In this document: positions 1-7,320 of the stretch, piece by piece
Numbering within the stretch: the first letter of the stretch is position 1
Layout: the number at the start of each line of letters is the position of its first letter
Source: Chloroflexota bacterium
GTDB taxonomy: Bacteria; Chloroflexota; Anaerolineae; Anaerolineales; Villigracilaceae
DNA length: 42,845 nt
Assembly (NCBI GenBank): GCA_013152325.1
Contig: JAADGN010000019.1
Location: forward strand, 1-42,845
Direction of reading: 5' to 3'
Made by a program: the position numbers and the translations under genes
The notes under the pieces: model-generated
What the model was told of the DNA's origin: nothing
Database searches by the model: none
Seen by the model: only the letters and a program-made list of their open reading frames with translations

Positions 1-6
1 AACCTG

Positions 7-80
7 TCCGAAAAATGCGTAGTAGCGACTTTTAGTCGCTGCTTGACGGCTGAAGCCGTTACTACAAAAGAATTTTCGGA
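7..80. repeat. Nested palindromic intergenic element (MITE-like)
   Basis: The outer arms TCCGAAAAAT and ATTTTCGGA are inverted repeats. Inside them GTAGTA and TACTAC form a second inverted pair. Between those lie two small hairpins, AGCGACT-tt-AGTCGCT and ACGGCT-ga-AGCCGT. The result is a three-way-junction or cruciform fold of about 74 nt with no ORF. It could be a non-autonomous mobile element or a folded RNA upstream of truB. The fold is read directly; mobility is inference. Confidence 0.6.
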
Positions 81-213
81 TAGATACTAAATGCAATGAG
101 AACAGTATTGTCGTAACCTCTGCAAGGTTCTCGCCCCATGAAATGTCAGGGTTGTGAAACGAAATTTTTGCAAAAAAGTTGTAGGATTGTAATAGAAGGA
201 GGAAACCTCTCTA

Positions 214-1128
214 ATGAATAGTCAAGATACCAAGAACGCGATTTCCGGCGTCCTGGTTGTGGACAAACCTGTCGGCATGACTTCACATGATGTTGTGCAG
301 ATTGTCCGTCGGGGGACAGGCATCCGCCGCGCTGGACACACCGGCACCCTCGATCCGCGCGCTTCGGGCGTGCTGGTCATTCTGGTCGGTCCGGCAGTGC
401 GACTGAGCGAGTACGTTTCGGCTTCTGACAAGCGCTACCAGGCCATTATCCGTCTGGGCAGCGCCACCGATACTTACGATGCCGAAGGCCAATTTACTCG
501 TTCCGAGATTCCGATTGACATCACCGAAGAACAGTTCGAGCGAGAACTCAAGAAATTCGAAGGTGAGATTGAGCAAGTCCCGCCGCCTTATTCGGCTGTC
601 AAGGTTAAGGGACGCCGGGCGTATGAAATGGCTCGCAAGGGCGAAGAGGTAAAGCTGGAGCCGCGCAAGATCCAGGTGCACCACCTGGAAGTGCTCGAAT
701 GGGCGTCCCCCGAAGTGGTTGTGGACGTGCATTGTTCCTCGGGCACGTACGTGCGCTCGCTGGCAAATGATTTGGGCGAGGTGCTCGGCTGTGGGGCCTA
801 TTTGGTCGGGCTGCGGCGCACGAAGAATGGCCGCTTCTCCCTGCGCGATGCGGTTCCTTTGCGGAAGCTGAAAGAGGCTTTCGAGGTTGGCAACTGGTAC
901 CAATACTTGATCCCGGCCGCCGAATCGCTGGCAGATTGGCCCTCGGTCGAACTCGACCCGGACGAGGTGGAAGAAGTCCGGCATGGACACCGCGTCAAGG
1001 CCGATCCCGACAGCAAACCGGGACTGGTACGCGGCATCAGCATGGCCGGGGAGCTGGTCGCGCTGCTCGATCTGGTCGAGGGCGAAGACGGTTTGGAGTG
1101 GCAGCCGAAGAAGGTTTTCTTCTCGTAA
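214..1128 (+). CDS. truB: tRNA pseudouridine(55) synthase TruB
   Basis: TruB isomerises U55 to pseudouridine in the T-loop of tRNAs in the cytoplasm. The N-terminal KPVGMTSHD motif and the catalytic block GHTGTLDPRASGVL are present, with the nucleophile Asp at residue 47. Further family motifs follow: VPPPYSAVKVKGRRAYE near residues 120-136 and SSGTYVRSLANDLG near 175-188. A short C-terminal PUA-like segment ends the protein. Its 304 residues are normal for the family. The start is supported by AAGGAGG at 196-202, 11 nt upstream. ribF follows after 9 nt, so the two genes probably share a transcript, as they do in many bacteria. The call is firm. Confidence 0.96.
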   Translation: MNSQDTKNAISGVLVVDKPVGMTSHDVVQIVRRGTGIRRAGHTGTLDPRASGVLVILVGPAVRLSEYVSASDKRYQAIIRLGSATDTYDAEGQFTRSEIPIDITEEQFERELKKFEGEIEQVPPPYSAVKVKGRRAYEMARKGEEVKLEPRKIQVHHLEVLEWASPEVVVDVHCSSGTYVRSLANDLGEVLGCGAYLVGLRRTKNGRFSLRDAVPLRKLKEAFEVGNWYQYLIPAAESLADWPSVELDPDEVEEVRHGHRVKADPDSKPGLVRGISMAGELVALLDLVEGEDGLEWQPKKVFFS

Positions 1129-1137
1129 AAATCTCTG

Positions 1138-2091
1138 ATGCTTCATGCACATTCGCTGGAAGACGTTTCGTTACAACGATCCTGGCTGGCTATCGGCGTC
1201 TTTGACGGCGTTCATCGCGGCCACCAGGAAATCCTTGCTCATCTCACGGCAGGCGCGCATGCAGTTGGCGCGTCTGCCGTTGTGCTCACCTTTTATCCGC
1301 ATCCTGCTGCGGTGTTGGGGAAACGGAACGGGCTGAAATATCTCACGTTGCCCGATGAAAAAGCGGCCCTGCTGGGCGACTTGGGCGTGGACGTGGTTGT
1401 CACGCACCCTTTTGACCATGACGTGGCCGCGCTGTCTGCCGAGGCGTTCATGACGCGCGTACAGGCACACTTGAATGCCGAGAAGTTGCTCATCGGCTAC
1501 GATTTTGCCCTTGGCCGTGAGCGGGAGGGTGATGCGGTTCGTTTGGCCGAGTTGGGGAAGAAGCTTGGGTTTACTCTCCAATCTTGTGCCCCGGTGACGT
1601 ATGGCGGCGAGATCGTTTCCTCCAGCCATATCCGCGCCTACTTGTCCGCGGGACGGGTGGCCGAGGCCGGGCAGGCGTTGGGACGTTACTATGCGCTGTG
1701 CGGCCCGGTCGTTCACGGCGATGGACGCGGCCGCAAGATCGACATCCCGACGGCGAATATCGATGTGCCCGCCGGGAAAGCTATCCCGGCCAATGGAGTC
1801 TATGCTTGTTGGGCTTATGTGGGGGACGAAAAGCACCTCGCGGTGACGAATGTCGGCGTCCGTCCGACGTTTACGCCGGATGAAGAGATTCCCGGCGTCG
1901 AAGCCCACCTGCTCGATTTTCGGCGCGATCTGTACGACCAGAATCTGAAACTGGAGTTTGTCACCCGTTTGCGTGATGAACAGAAATTCTCGTCGGTGGA
2001 GGCGTTGTTGGCGCAGATCCACAAAGATATTGCAAGGACGCGCGAAATATTGCGCGACCGCGCAGGTGTGAAGGCCGCCAAGAAGAAATAA
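1138..2091 (+). CDS. ribF: Bifunctional riboflavin kinase / FAD synthetase RibF
   Basis: RibF phosphorylates riboflavin to FMN and then adenylylates FMN to FAD. The N-terminal nucleotidyltransferase domain (about residues 15-165) shows GVFDGVHRGHQ, TFYPHPAAVLG and IGYDFALGR. The C-terminal riboflavin kinase domain (about 180-310) shows the GDGRGRKIDIPTAN motif and NVGVRPTF. Its 317 residues fit the family. The start follows truB by 9 nt with no strong Shine-Dalgarno, so translational coupling is likely. An intrinsic terminator at 2147-2171 ends the truB-ribF transcript. Confidence 0.96.
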   Translation: MLHAHSLEDVSLQRSWLAIGVFDGVHRGHQEILAHLTAGAHAVGASAVVLTFYPHPAAVLGKRNGLKYLTLPDEKAALLGDLGVDVVVTHPFDHDVAALSAEAFMTRVQAHLNAEKLLIGYDFALGREREGDAVRLAELGKKLGFTLQSCAPVTYGGEIVSSSHIRAYLSAGRVAEAGQALGRYYALCGPVVHGDGRGRKIDIPTANIDVPAGKAIPANGVYACWAYVGDEKHLAVTNVGVRPTFTPDEEIPGVEAHLLDFRRDLYDQNLKLEFVTRLRDEQKFSSVEALLAQIHKDIARTREILRDRAGVKAAKKK

Positions 2092-2146
2092 GTCTTTGCG
2101 CCCTGGCGGCGCGAGAATTTTTATGTGTTTGCTTCCCTGGACTTGT

Positions 2147-2171
2147 GCCCCGTTGACGAACGGGGCTTTTT
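2147..2171 (+). terminator. Intrinsic terminator after ribF
   Basis: An 8-bp perfect stem GCCCCGTT / AACGGGGC with loop GACG is followed by TTTTT. It lies 55 nt past the ribF stop. Its stem-loop physically contains the -35 box of the next promoter. Confidence 0.82.
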
Positions 2172-2181
2172 CGTCTATAGT
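2153..2181 (+). promoter_or_regulatory. Sigma-70-type promoter for the 174-aa membrane protein
   Basis: TTGACG (2153-2158), a 17-nt spacer and TATAGT (2176-2181). The predicted start is near 2188, between the ORF-track start at 2125 and the ATG at 2212. This supports the shorter gene model. Confidence 0.75.
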
Positions 2182-2211
2182 ACCCAAAACACACCGAAAG
2201 GGGACTCCTCC

Positions 2212-2736
2212 ATGGATGAAAACACTTCCAATGCCAGGCAGGTTGAAGCGCTCATGGCCCTGGCGCAGCTCAAGCGGCAGGCCAAATCCGGCGCGAACAA
2301 TTTTTACTGGATCGCGGCGCTCTCGGTGGTCAATTCGTTGATTGCCCTTTTCGGCGGCGGGGTCAGCTTTGTGATCGGGTTGGGACTGACGCAAGTCATT
2401 GACGGCTTTGCTTTTCTGCTGGCGCAAGACCTCCCGGACGCGACCGTGCTCATCAAAGGCATTGGGCTGGCTTTGAGCATTGGCATCTCGGCCCTGTTCG
2501 CCTTGTTCGGTTATCTCTCCGGGAAGGGACAGCGCTGGGCTTTCATCGCGGGCATGGTCTTGTATGCGGGTGATGCGCTGCTTTTGCTCTTCTTCCAGGA
2601 TTGGTGGGGGGTTGGCTTTCACCTGTTCTTACTGTTCGGCCTTTTTGGGGGTCTGCAAGCGTTGCGGAAACTGCAGTCCATGCTGCCGCAAGTTTCCGCT
2701 GATATTCCTTTTTCGAAGGATGTCGGATACAACTGA
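2212..2736 (+). CDS. Small integral membrane protein, function unknown
   Basis: The family is not recognised. The ATG at 2212 is preferred over the 2125 start in the ORF track, because a terminator and a promoter lie between them and the longer version would add 29 residues of terminator sequence. The 174-aa product has a polar N-terminus (about 35 residues). About four hydrophobic segments follow: WIAALSVVNSLIALFGGG, the VIDGFAFLL region, ALSIGISALFALFGYL, and AFIAGMVLYAGDALLLLFF plus a further helix. A short cytoplasmic-type tail closes it. The stop overlaps the thyX start by one base (TGATG), so the two genes are probably translationally coupled. No function is assigned. Confidence 0.75.
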   Translation: MDENTSNARQVEALMALAQLKRQAKSGANNFYWIAALSVVNSLIALFGGGVSFVIGLGLTQVIDGFAFLLAQDLPDATVLIKGIGLALSIGISALFALFGYLSGKGQRWAFIAGMVLYAGDALLLLFFQDWWGVGFHLFLLFGLFGGLQALRKLQSMLPQVSADIPFSKDVGYN

Positions 2737-2969
2737 TGCCCAAACGTCAAGTCTATCTGCTTTCCCCCAAGGAACTTAGTCCGGAGACCATCGCAGTCGC
2801 CTTTGCCAAGACCTCCCGTTCGCCGCTCTCCTTCCGCGAGATCGCGGAGGAACTGAGCGACGAATCCAGCGCCCAATTCCACGAGAAGTGGGTCGTCGGT
2901 TACGGACACGCCTCGGTCGCGGAACACGCCGTGCTGCATCTCGCCATCGAGAATGTCTCGCGCGATTGA
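2736..2969 (+). CDS. thyX: FAD-dependent thymidylate synthase, N-terminal fragment (frameshifted)
   Basis: This is the first 77 codons of a ThyX-type protein, the flavin-dependent enzyme that methylates dUMP to dTMP. It contains SFREIAEELSDES and the family signature GHASVAEHAVLHLAIENVSR, then meets a TGA. The rest of the protein continues in another frame from about 2953 without loss of similarity. The break falls at TCTCGCGCGATTG, an alternating CG run. Moving from frame to frame requires restoring two bases (or five) or removing one, so a deletion in the CG run or a sequencing error fits. Counting against the usual ThyX spacing, about one residue is missing here, which slightly favours five missing bases. 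I treat this and the next entry as one gene. Confidence 0.8.
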   Translation: MPKRQVYLLSPKELSPETIAVAFAKTSRSPLSFREIAEELSDESSAQFHEKWVVGYGHASVAEHAVLHLAIENVSRD

Positions 2970-4149
2970 GTGTATTGAATCCAACCGCCTGGCCTCCTAC
3001 ACCGAGAAATCGACCCGCTACCAAAAATGGGACGCGGATGCCTTTGTCGTCCCGCCCGAACTGGAAGGCCACGCCCTGCGCGCCGACTACGAGCGCGCCG
3101 TCCGCGATCTCTTCCAGACTTATGCCGATTCGCTCGCCCCGACGCGCGCGCTCGTCGCCCGGCAGGCGCCGCGCCGCGGGAACGAATCCGACGCGGCCTG
3201 GGACCGCCGCATCCGCTCGCGCTATGTGGACGCCTGCCGTTTCCTGCTGCCCGCGGCCTCGCTGGCAAACGTCGGCGTGACGGCCAACGCGCGCGTGCTG
3301 GAGAACGCCATTCGCAAAATGCGCTCGCACCCGCTGGAGGAAGTGCGTCTTGTCGGGGAGCAGGTCAAGCAGGTCGCCCAGGGCGAGACGCCCACGCTGG
3401 TCAAATATGCTGAGGCCGTGCCGTACCTGGTGGAGACGAGCGATGAGCTTGCTCGCAGGAGCGGACGAACATCCGCCTCGACGAAAAACGACTGGTGCCG
3501 ATTGATGGATTACGACACAGACGGCGAGACGAAAATCCTGGCGGCGGCGTTGTATCGTTTCGGCGGGACGCCCTATGCCACGGCTCTGCAGAAGGTGCGT
3601 GCGGCCTCCGAAGCGGAGCGTGTTCAACTGGCCGAATCCTTGCTTGGACGTTTGTCCCGGCACGACATTCCCCTGCGCGAACTGGAATACGCGACCTATA
3701 CTTTCGACCTGGTCATGGATCAGGGCGCGTACTTCGAATTCAAGCGTCACCGCATGATGACGCAGACGCCGCAGGCGCTGACGACGCGGCTGGGGTATGC
3801 CGTGCCGCGGCTGATAACGGAAGCAGGCTTCGGGTCCCGGTATCGAGCCGCCATGGAGTCTGCTGCCGAGACCTACGAAAAATTGGCGGGGTTCAATCCG
3901 CATGTGGCGGCGTACGTCGTCCCCAACGGTTTCAACCGCCGCGTGCTGTGCACGTTCAACTTGCGCGAGGCCTATCATTTCTGCCAGTTGCGGGCCGCCG
4001 CCAACGCCCATTTTTCGATCCGCCGTGTGGCGTTCAAAATGTATGAAGAGATCGCCCGCGTGCATCCGCTGCTTTCGGCGTACATGCGCCTGCCGGAGGG
4101 GGAGACCTGGCGGGGGATCGAAGAAAAATATTTTGCGGCGGTAAGTTGA
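2953..4149 (+). CDS. thyX: FAD-dependent thymidylate synthase, main part (tandem ThyX domains, frameshifted)
   Basis: This frame continues the ThyX fragment. The first domain ends in SNRLASYTEKSTRY, which corresponds to the RHRxxSxxxxSxRY motif with the leading Arg-His replaced by Ser-Asn. A second ThyX-like domain covers about residues 165-390 of this frame and carries the intact FKRHRMMTQTPQALTTRLGY. Together the two frames give about 470 residues, roughly twice a single ThyX, consistent with a tandem-domain form. The ORF-track ATG at 2953 is probably not a true start, since it lies inside the conserved ENVSR segment. No ThyA is visible in the window, so this could be the dTMP supply if the frameshift is not real. 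Confidence 0.8.
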   Translation: MSRAIECIESNRLASYTEKSTRYQKWDADAFVVPPELEGHALRADYERAVRDLFQTYADSLAPTRALVARQAPRRGNESDAAWDRRIRSRYVDACRFLLPAASLANVGVTANARVLENAIRKMRSHPLEEVRLVGEQVKQVAQGETPTLVKYAEAVPYLVETSDELARRSGRTSASTKNDWCRLMDYDTDGETKILAAALYRFGGTPYATALQKVRAASEAERVQLAESLLGRLSRHDIPLRELEYATYTFDLVMDQGAYFEFKRHRMMTQTPQALTTRLGYAVPRLITEAGFGSRYRAAMESAAETYEKLAGFNPHVAAYVVPNGFNRRVLCTFNLREAYHFCQLRAAANAHFSIRRVAFKMYEEIARVHPLLSAYMRLPEGETWRGIEEKYFAAVS

Positions 4150-4155
4150 TATAAT
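4147..4155 (+). promoter_or_regulatory. Extended -10 promoter, probable leaderless start
   Basis: TGATATAAT is an extended -10 element (TGn-TATAAT) overlapping the end of thyX. It ends 7 nt before the ATG at 4163, so transcription would begin at or next to the start codon. No good -35 box and no Shine-Dalgarno are seen. Confidence 0.6.
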
Positions 4156-4162
4156 CGCGCCC

Positions 4163-5113
4163 ATGACGCGTACATCTTTTCTCTGGATGCTGACCGGGAT
4201 TCTGCTGCTGGCGGCTTGCTCCGCGGATGCGGCGCCGGATCGGACTCCGCCCCCGGCCGGTGATTTACAGCCCTATCAGACTCGCACCCCCAGCCCGACG
4301 CTGCCCCCGCCGACGGCTGTCCTGGCGGAGACGCCCATCCCCACGCCGACGCCGTTCGCCTACACGGTTGCCGCGGGCGACACCATGCTGGGCATTGCGC
4401 TCAGGTTTGGCGTCACCCTGGAAGAGCTGATGGCTGCCAATCCGGAGGTGTCGCCTTCGGCCATGGCGGTGGGACAGGATTTGCGCATTCCCAGCGACCC
4501 GCAGAACATCTCCGGCGAGCCGACGCCCACGCCCGTCCCGTTGACCGTGTCGCAGGCGCGCTGTTATGCGACCGTTGAGCGGGGCATGTGGTGTCTGGCG
4601 CTGGTGCGCAACGACTATCCCGATATGCTCGAAAATATCTCCGCGCAGATCACCCTGCTCGATGCGAGCGGCCAGTCTCTGGCCAGCCAGACCGTGTTCA
4701 CGCTGCTCGATATTTTGCCGCCGGGGGAGGCTTTGCCGTTGGCGGCTTTCTTCCCGCCCGGCGTCCCCGTGGACGCGCAGCCGCGCGTCCAGATGTTGAC
4801 GGCCATCCGGCTGCTGCCGGGCGACGCGCGTTACCTGCCGGCCATTTTGCAGAACACGCTCACGCTCGTGGACTGGTCGGGCCGCACGGCCCAGGTCAGC
4901 GGGGAGGTGCGGTTGCCCGCGGGGAGCGAGGCTGCCAGTCAGGTTTGGGTGGCGGCGACGGCTTACGACGCGGATGGAAATGTGGTTGGCGTGCGGCGCT
5001 GGGATGCAGGCGGCGGGCTGGAGCCTGGGAGCAGGATGAAGTTTGGCCTAACGGTGGCAAGCCTGGGGCCTGCGATCGAACGGGTTGAGTTGGTCGTCGA
5101 GGCAAGGCCGTGA
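4163..5113 (+). CDS. LysM-domain lipoprotein
   Basis: A secreted lipoprotein that probably binds cell-wall glycan. Residues 1-18 are a signal peptide ending in lipobox LLAAC with the modified Cys at 19. A Thr-Pro-rich linker (about 28-65) follows. One LysM domain lies at 67-110 (YTVAAGDTMLGIALRFGVTLEELMAAN...VGQDLRIP). The remaining 200 residues are beta-rich, with no family I recognise, and may be an Ig-like or FxLYD-type extracellular domain. An extended -10 box is placed for leaderless transcription. A terminator lies just after the stop. The LysM role in glycan binding is family knowledge; the ligand here is not shown. Confidence 0.85.
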   Translation: MTRTSFLWMLTGILLLAACSADAAPDRTPPPAGDLQPYQTRTPSPTLPPPTAVLAETPIPTPTPFAYTVAAGDTMLGIALRFGVTLEELMAANPEVSPSAMAVGQDLRIPSDPQNISGEPTPTPVPLTVSQARCYATVERGMWCLALVRNDYPDMLENISAQITLLDASGQSLASQTVFTLLDILPPGEALPLAAFFPPGVPVDAQPRVQMLTAIRLLPGDARYLPAILQNTLTLVDWSGRTAQVSGEVRLPAGSEAASQVWVAATAYDADGNVVGVRRWDAGGGLEPGSRMKFGLTVASLGPAIERVELVVEARP

Positions 5114-5120
5114 TGAAATA

Positions 5121-5160
5121 GACCTCCCGCAGGTTCCAAGCCAGAGGGAGGTCATTGTTT
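5121..5160 (+). terminator. Probable intrinsic terminator between convergent genes
   Basis: An 8-bp stem GACCTCCC / GGGAGGTC spans 5121-5153 with a 17-nt loop and is followed by ATTGTTTT. It lies between the LysM lipoprotein and the convergent binding-protein gene, 7 nt past the stop at 5113. Confidence 0.6.
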
Positions 5161-5184
5161 TGCGAAGGTCAAAGGCCTTTGCAA
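5160..5184. repeat. Short palindrome, TTGCGAAGG family (copy 1)
   Basis: TTGCGAAGGTC and GGCCTTTGCAA form an 11-bp stem (two G-U pairs) around AAA. The same TTGCGAAGG core recurs at 40465-40493. It lies 12 nt past the stop of the minus-strand binding protein and may also help end that transcript. Confidence 0.5.
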
Positions 5185-5196
5185 GATGAATGAGAA

Positions 5197-7320
5197 TTAT
5201 TCTCCCCAATCCAGCCACAAATAGCGTTCCAGGGGGATGTCGATCGGTGTCCACACATACCCTTTCACATACGGCTTGACCAGCACGTACGAAAGATTGT
5301 GCACGGTGAAGAGCACCGGCGCGTCGTCCACGATGATCTGCTCGGCCTGTTGGTAGAGGGCGATGCGCTTGCTTACGTCCTGCTCGACGCGCGCCTGTTC
5401 GAGCAGCGCGTCGAGGGCCGGGTTGCTGTAATTGCCGTTGTTCTGCGGCGAGCCGGTGTGGAACAGGATATCGGCGAAATTTTCCGGGTCGGGATAGTCG
5501 GCGCACCAGCCGGTCTTGAAGAGCTGGCCGTGGTGACCGGCATAGATCTCGTCTATGTAACGGTCGGGCTCGATGTTCTCGATGGTGATGGACACGCCCA
5601 GGTTTTGCTCCCACATCTGCGCCATCGCCGCGACGCTGTGCCCGGCGTCGTTGCCGATGCCCGCGTCGGTGTAGACGATGGGCGGCAGGCCGTCCGGGCC
5701 GCCGTATTTCGATTCCGCCAAAAGCTGGCGGGCGCGCTCGGGGTCGTAGGGCAGGCCCTGAAGGTCGATGTTGAATCCAGGCAGGCCGGGGGGATAAAGG
5801 CCGTGCGCGGGCAGCGCGTTGCCGCTCAGCACCACGTCGATATAGCGCTGACGGTCGAAGGCCATGCTGAAGGCCTGCCGGACTTTCACATCGTCGAAAG
5901 GCGGCTGGGTCACGTCGAAGACCACGTAGCCGGTGCACAGATTGACGCCGGTGTGCAGGTCGTTGTGCAGCGGTTCTTCGGGGTCGCTGACGCGCGGCAC
6001 GGCGTAGGAGTAGACGGCGGTCATGTCGATTTCCCCGGATTCGTACAGGCGCAGGCCCACGCCGGAGAACAACTGCACGATAATGGTCGGGATGGCGGGC
6101 GGGCCGAGATAGAAATCCTCGTTGCGCTCGTAGACCATGACCTCGAAGCGTTTCCATTCGGTCAGCTTGTAGGGGCCGGTGCCGTTGGGCGTGCGATACC
6201 ACTCCGGGCCGGATTCGACATTGGCCTGGTCTACCACGAAAGCGGTCGGGTAGGTCAGTTTGAGCAGGAAGTAGGGCTTGGGCGCGTCGATGGTGACTTG
6301 CAGGGTGTGCTCGTCGAGGGCTTTGAGACCCGCGATATGTTCGGCCTGGCCGGCATTCATCTCCCGAACGCCGAGGATGTCGCCCAGGTAGGTCAGGACG
6401 GTGTCGGACTGGATCCCGGGGCTGGCGGCGCGTTCCCAGGAGTAGACCACGTCTTGGGCGGTGACCGGTTTCCCGTCGTGGAAGCGGGCGTTCTGCCGTA
6501 AATGGAAGGTGTAGACCGTGCCGTCGGCGCTGATTTCCCACGATTCGGCCAGTTCCGGGACGAGGTTCAACTGCGGGTCGAAAGAGACCAGTCCGCTGAA
6601 GGCCAGTTTGTCGCCGGAGCTGTGGGTCGTGGCCGGGTCGTAGCTGCGCGGGTTGGTGCTTTCGCCGCCCAGCAGGATCAGGGCCTGGTCGCGCGGGGTG
6701 TTCGCGATCTTGGGCGTCTCGAATTGCATCGAGCGGACGACGAGCGACAGGGCGGTGTCGGCCTGGTCGTAAAACTCCGGTTCGCCGAAGGCCAGGACGA
6801 CAAAGGCATGCCCGCCGTGGATGGCAGTCGTCAGGCTGATCTTGAGCAGCAGATCGTCGTCGCTGCGATGGCCTGTGGCGAGGGTTTGCCAGGCCTGCTG
6901 GCCGCTGTCGAGTTGGATGGCCTCGTCGCTCAGGACATCGACATTCGACAGATCGCTGAATGTTTGCTCTTTGAGTTCAGCAGCCAGCGATTCAAGCGTG
7001 TCGCCCGGATCCAGCGGTACGGTATACAGCACGGCGTAAACGTCATAATCCGGGTTGACGAACCAGGTCAGGCCGCCGTCGCTGCTGGCGTCTTCCGTTT
7101 TCCAGTCGAGCGGATAATAGACCTGCACGCCATAATCAGGGTTGTTGTAGGTGTTGGCGTCCGGCCGCGCTGTGGCGGTTGGGGTTTCCGTGATGAGCAG
7201 CGCATCGGGAGCAACGGGCGTATCCGGGATGGTCGTCGTGTCGGGCAGTCCCGCTGTCAACTGGCAGGCCAGCAGGAAGGGCAGCAGCAGAAAGATGAGT
7301 TTGCGTGGGAGAGTGGTCAT
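5197..7320 (-). CDS. ABC transporter solute-binding lipoprotein (oligopeptide family 5) with extra N-terminal domain
   Basis: Residues 1-18 form a signal peptide with lipobox LLAC (Cys 19), so this is a surface lipoprotein. Residues about 55-195 form a separate domain (YNNPDYGVQVYYPLDWKTE ... ALSLVVRSMQFETP) resembling PsbP/DcrB-type folds. Residues about 210-700 are a family-5 (SBP_bac_5) solute-binding domain, with YTFHLRQNARFHDGKPVTAQDVVYSWERA and RQAFSMAFDRQRYID typical of DppA/OppA. The substrate class is inferred from the family; no permease or ATPase genes for it lie nearby. At 707 residues it is longer than usual because of the added domain. Its start overlaps the upstream peptidase stop by 4 nt (ATGA), so the two are co-translated. 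Confidence 0.88.
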   Translation of the reverse strand: MTTLPRKLIFLLLPFLLACQLTAGLPDTTTIPDTPVAPDALLITETPTATARPDANTYNNPDYGVQVYYPLDWKTEDASSDGGLTWFVNPDYDVYAVLYTVPLDPGDTLESLAAELKEQTFSDLSNVDVLSDEAIQLDSGQQAWQTLATGHRSDDDLLLKISLTTAIHGGHAFVVLAFGEPEFYDQADTALSLVVRSMQFETPKIANTPRDQALILLGGESTNPRSYDPATTHSSGDKLAFSGLVSFDPQLNLVPELAESWEISADGTVYTFHLRQNARFHDGKPVTAQDVVYSWERAASPGIQSDTVLTYLGDILGVREMNAGQAEHIAGLKALDEHTLQVTIDAPKPYFLLKLTYPTAFVVDQANVESGPEWYRTPNGTGPYKLTEWKRFEVMVYERNEDFYLGPPAIPTIIVQLFSGVGLRLYESGEIDMTAVYSYAVPRVSDPEEPLHNDLHTGVNLCTGYVVFDVTQPPFDDVKVRQAFSMAFDRQRYIDVVLSGNALPAHGLYPPGLPGFNIDLQGLPYDPERARQLLAESKYGGPDGLPPIVYTDAGIGNDAGHSVAAMAQMWEQNLGVSITIENIEPDRYIDEIYAGHHGQLFKTGWCADYPDPENFADILFHTGSPQNNGNYSNPALDALLEQARVEQDVSKRIALYQQAEQIIVDDAPVLFTVHNLSYVLVKPYVKGYVWTPIDIPLERYLWLDWGE

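Noticed and set aside
7-80. CRISPR or tRNA at the left edge
   Set aside because: There are no repeated spacers and no cloverleaf with a T-loop; the structure is a nested palindrome.
2125-2211. N-terminal extension of the small membrane protein in the ORF track
   Set aside because: It is translated from the ribF terminator and the promoter; the ATG at 2212 fits both.
1171-2622. 483-aa minus-strand ORF over ribF and the membrane protein
   Set aside because: It is antisense to ribF, has no recognisable domain and crosses a terminator and promoter.
5299-6501. 400-aa plus-strand ORF opposite the binding-protein gene
   Set aside because: It is a shadow of the minus-strand family-5 binding protein: Val- and Gly-rich, with no motifs.
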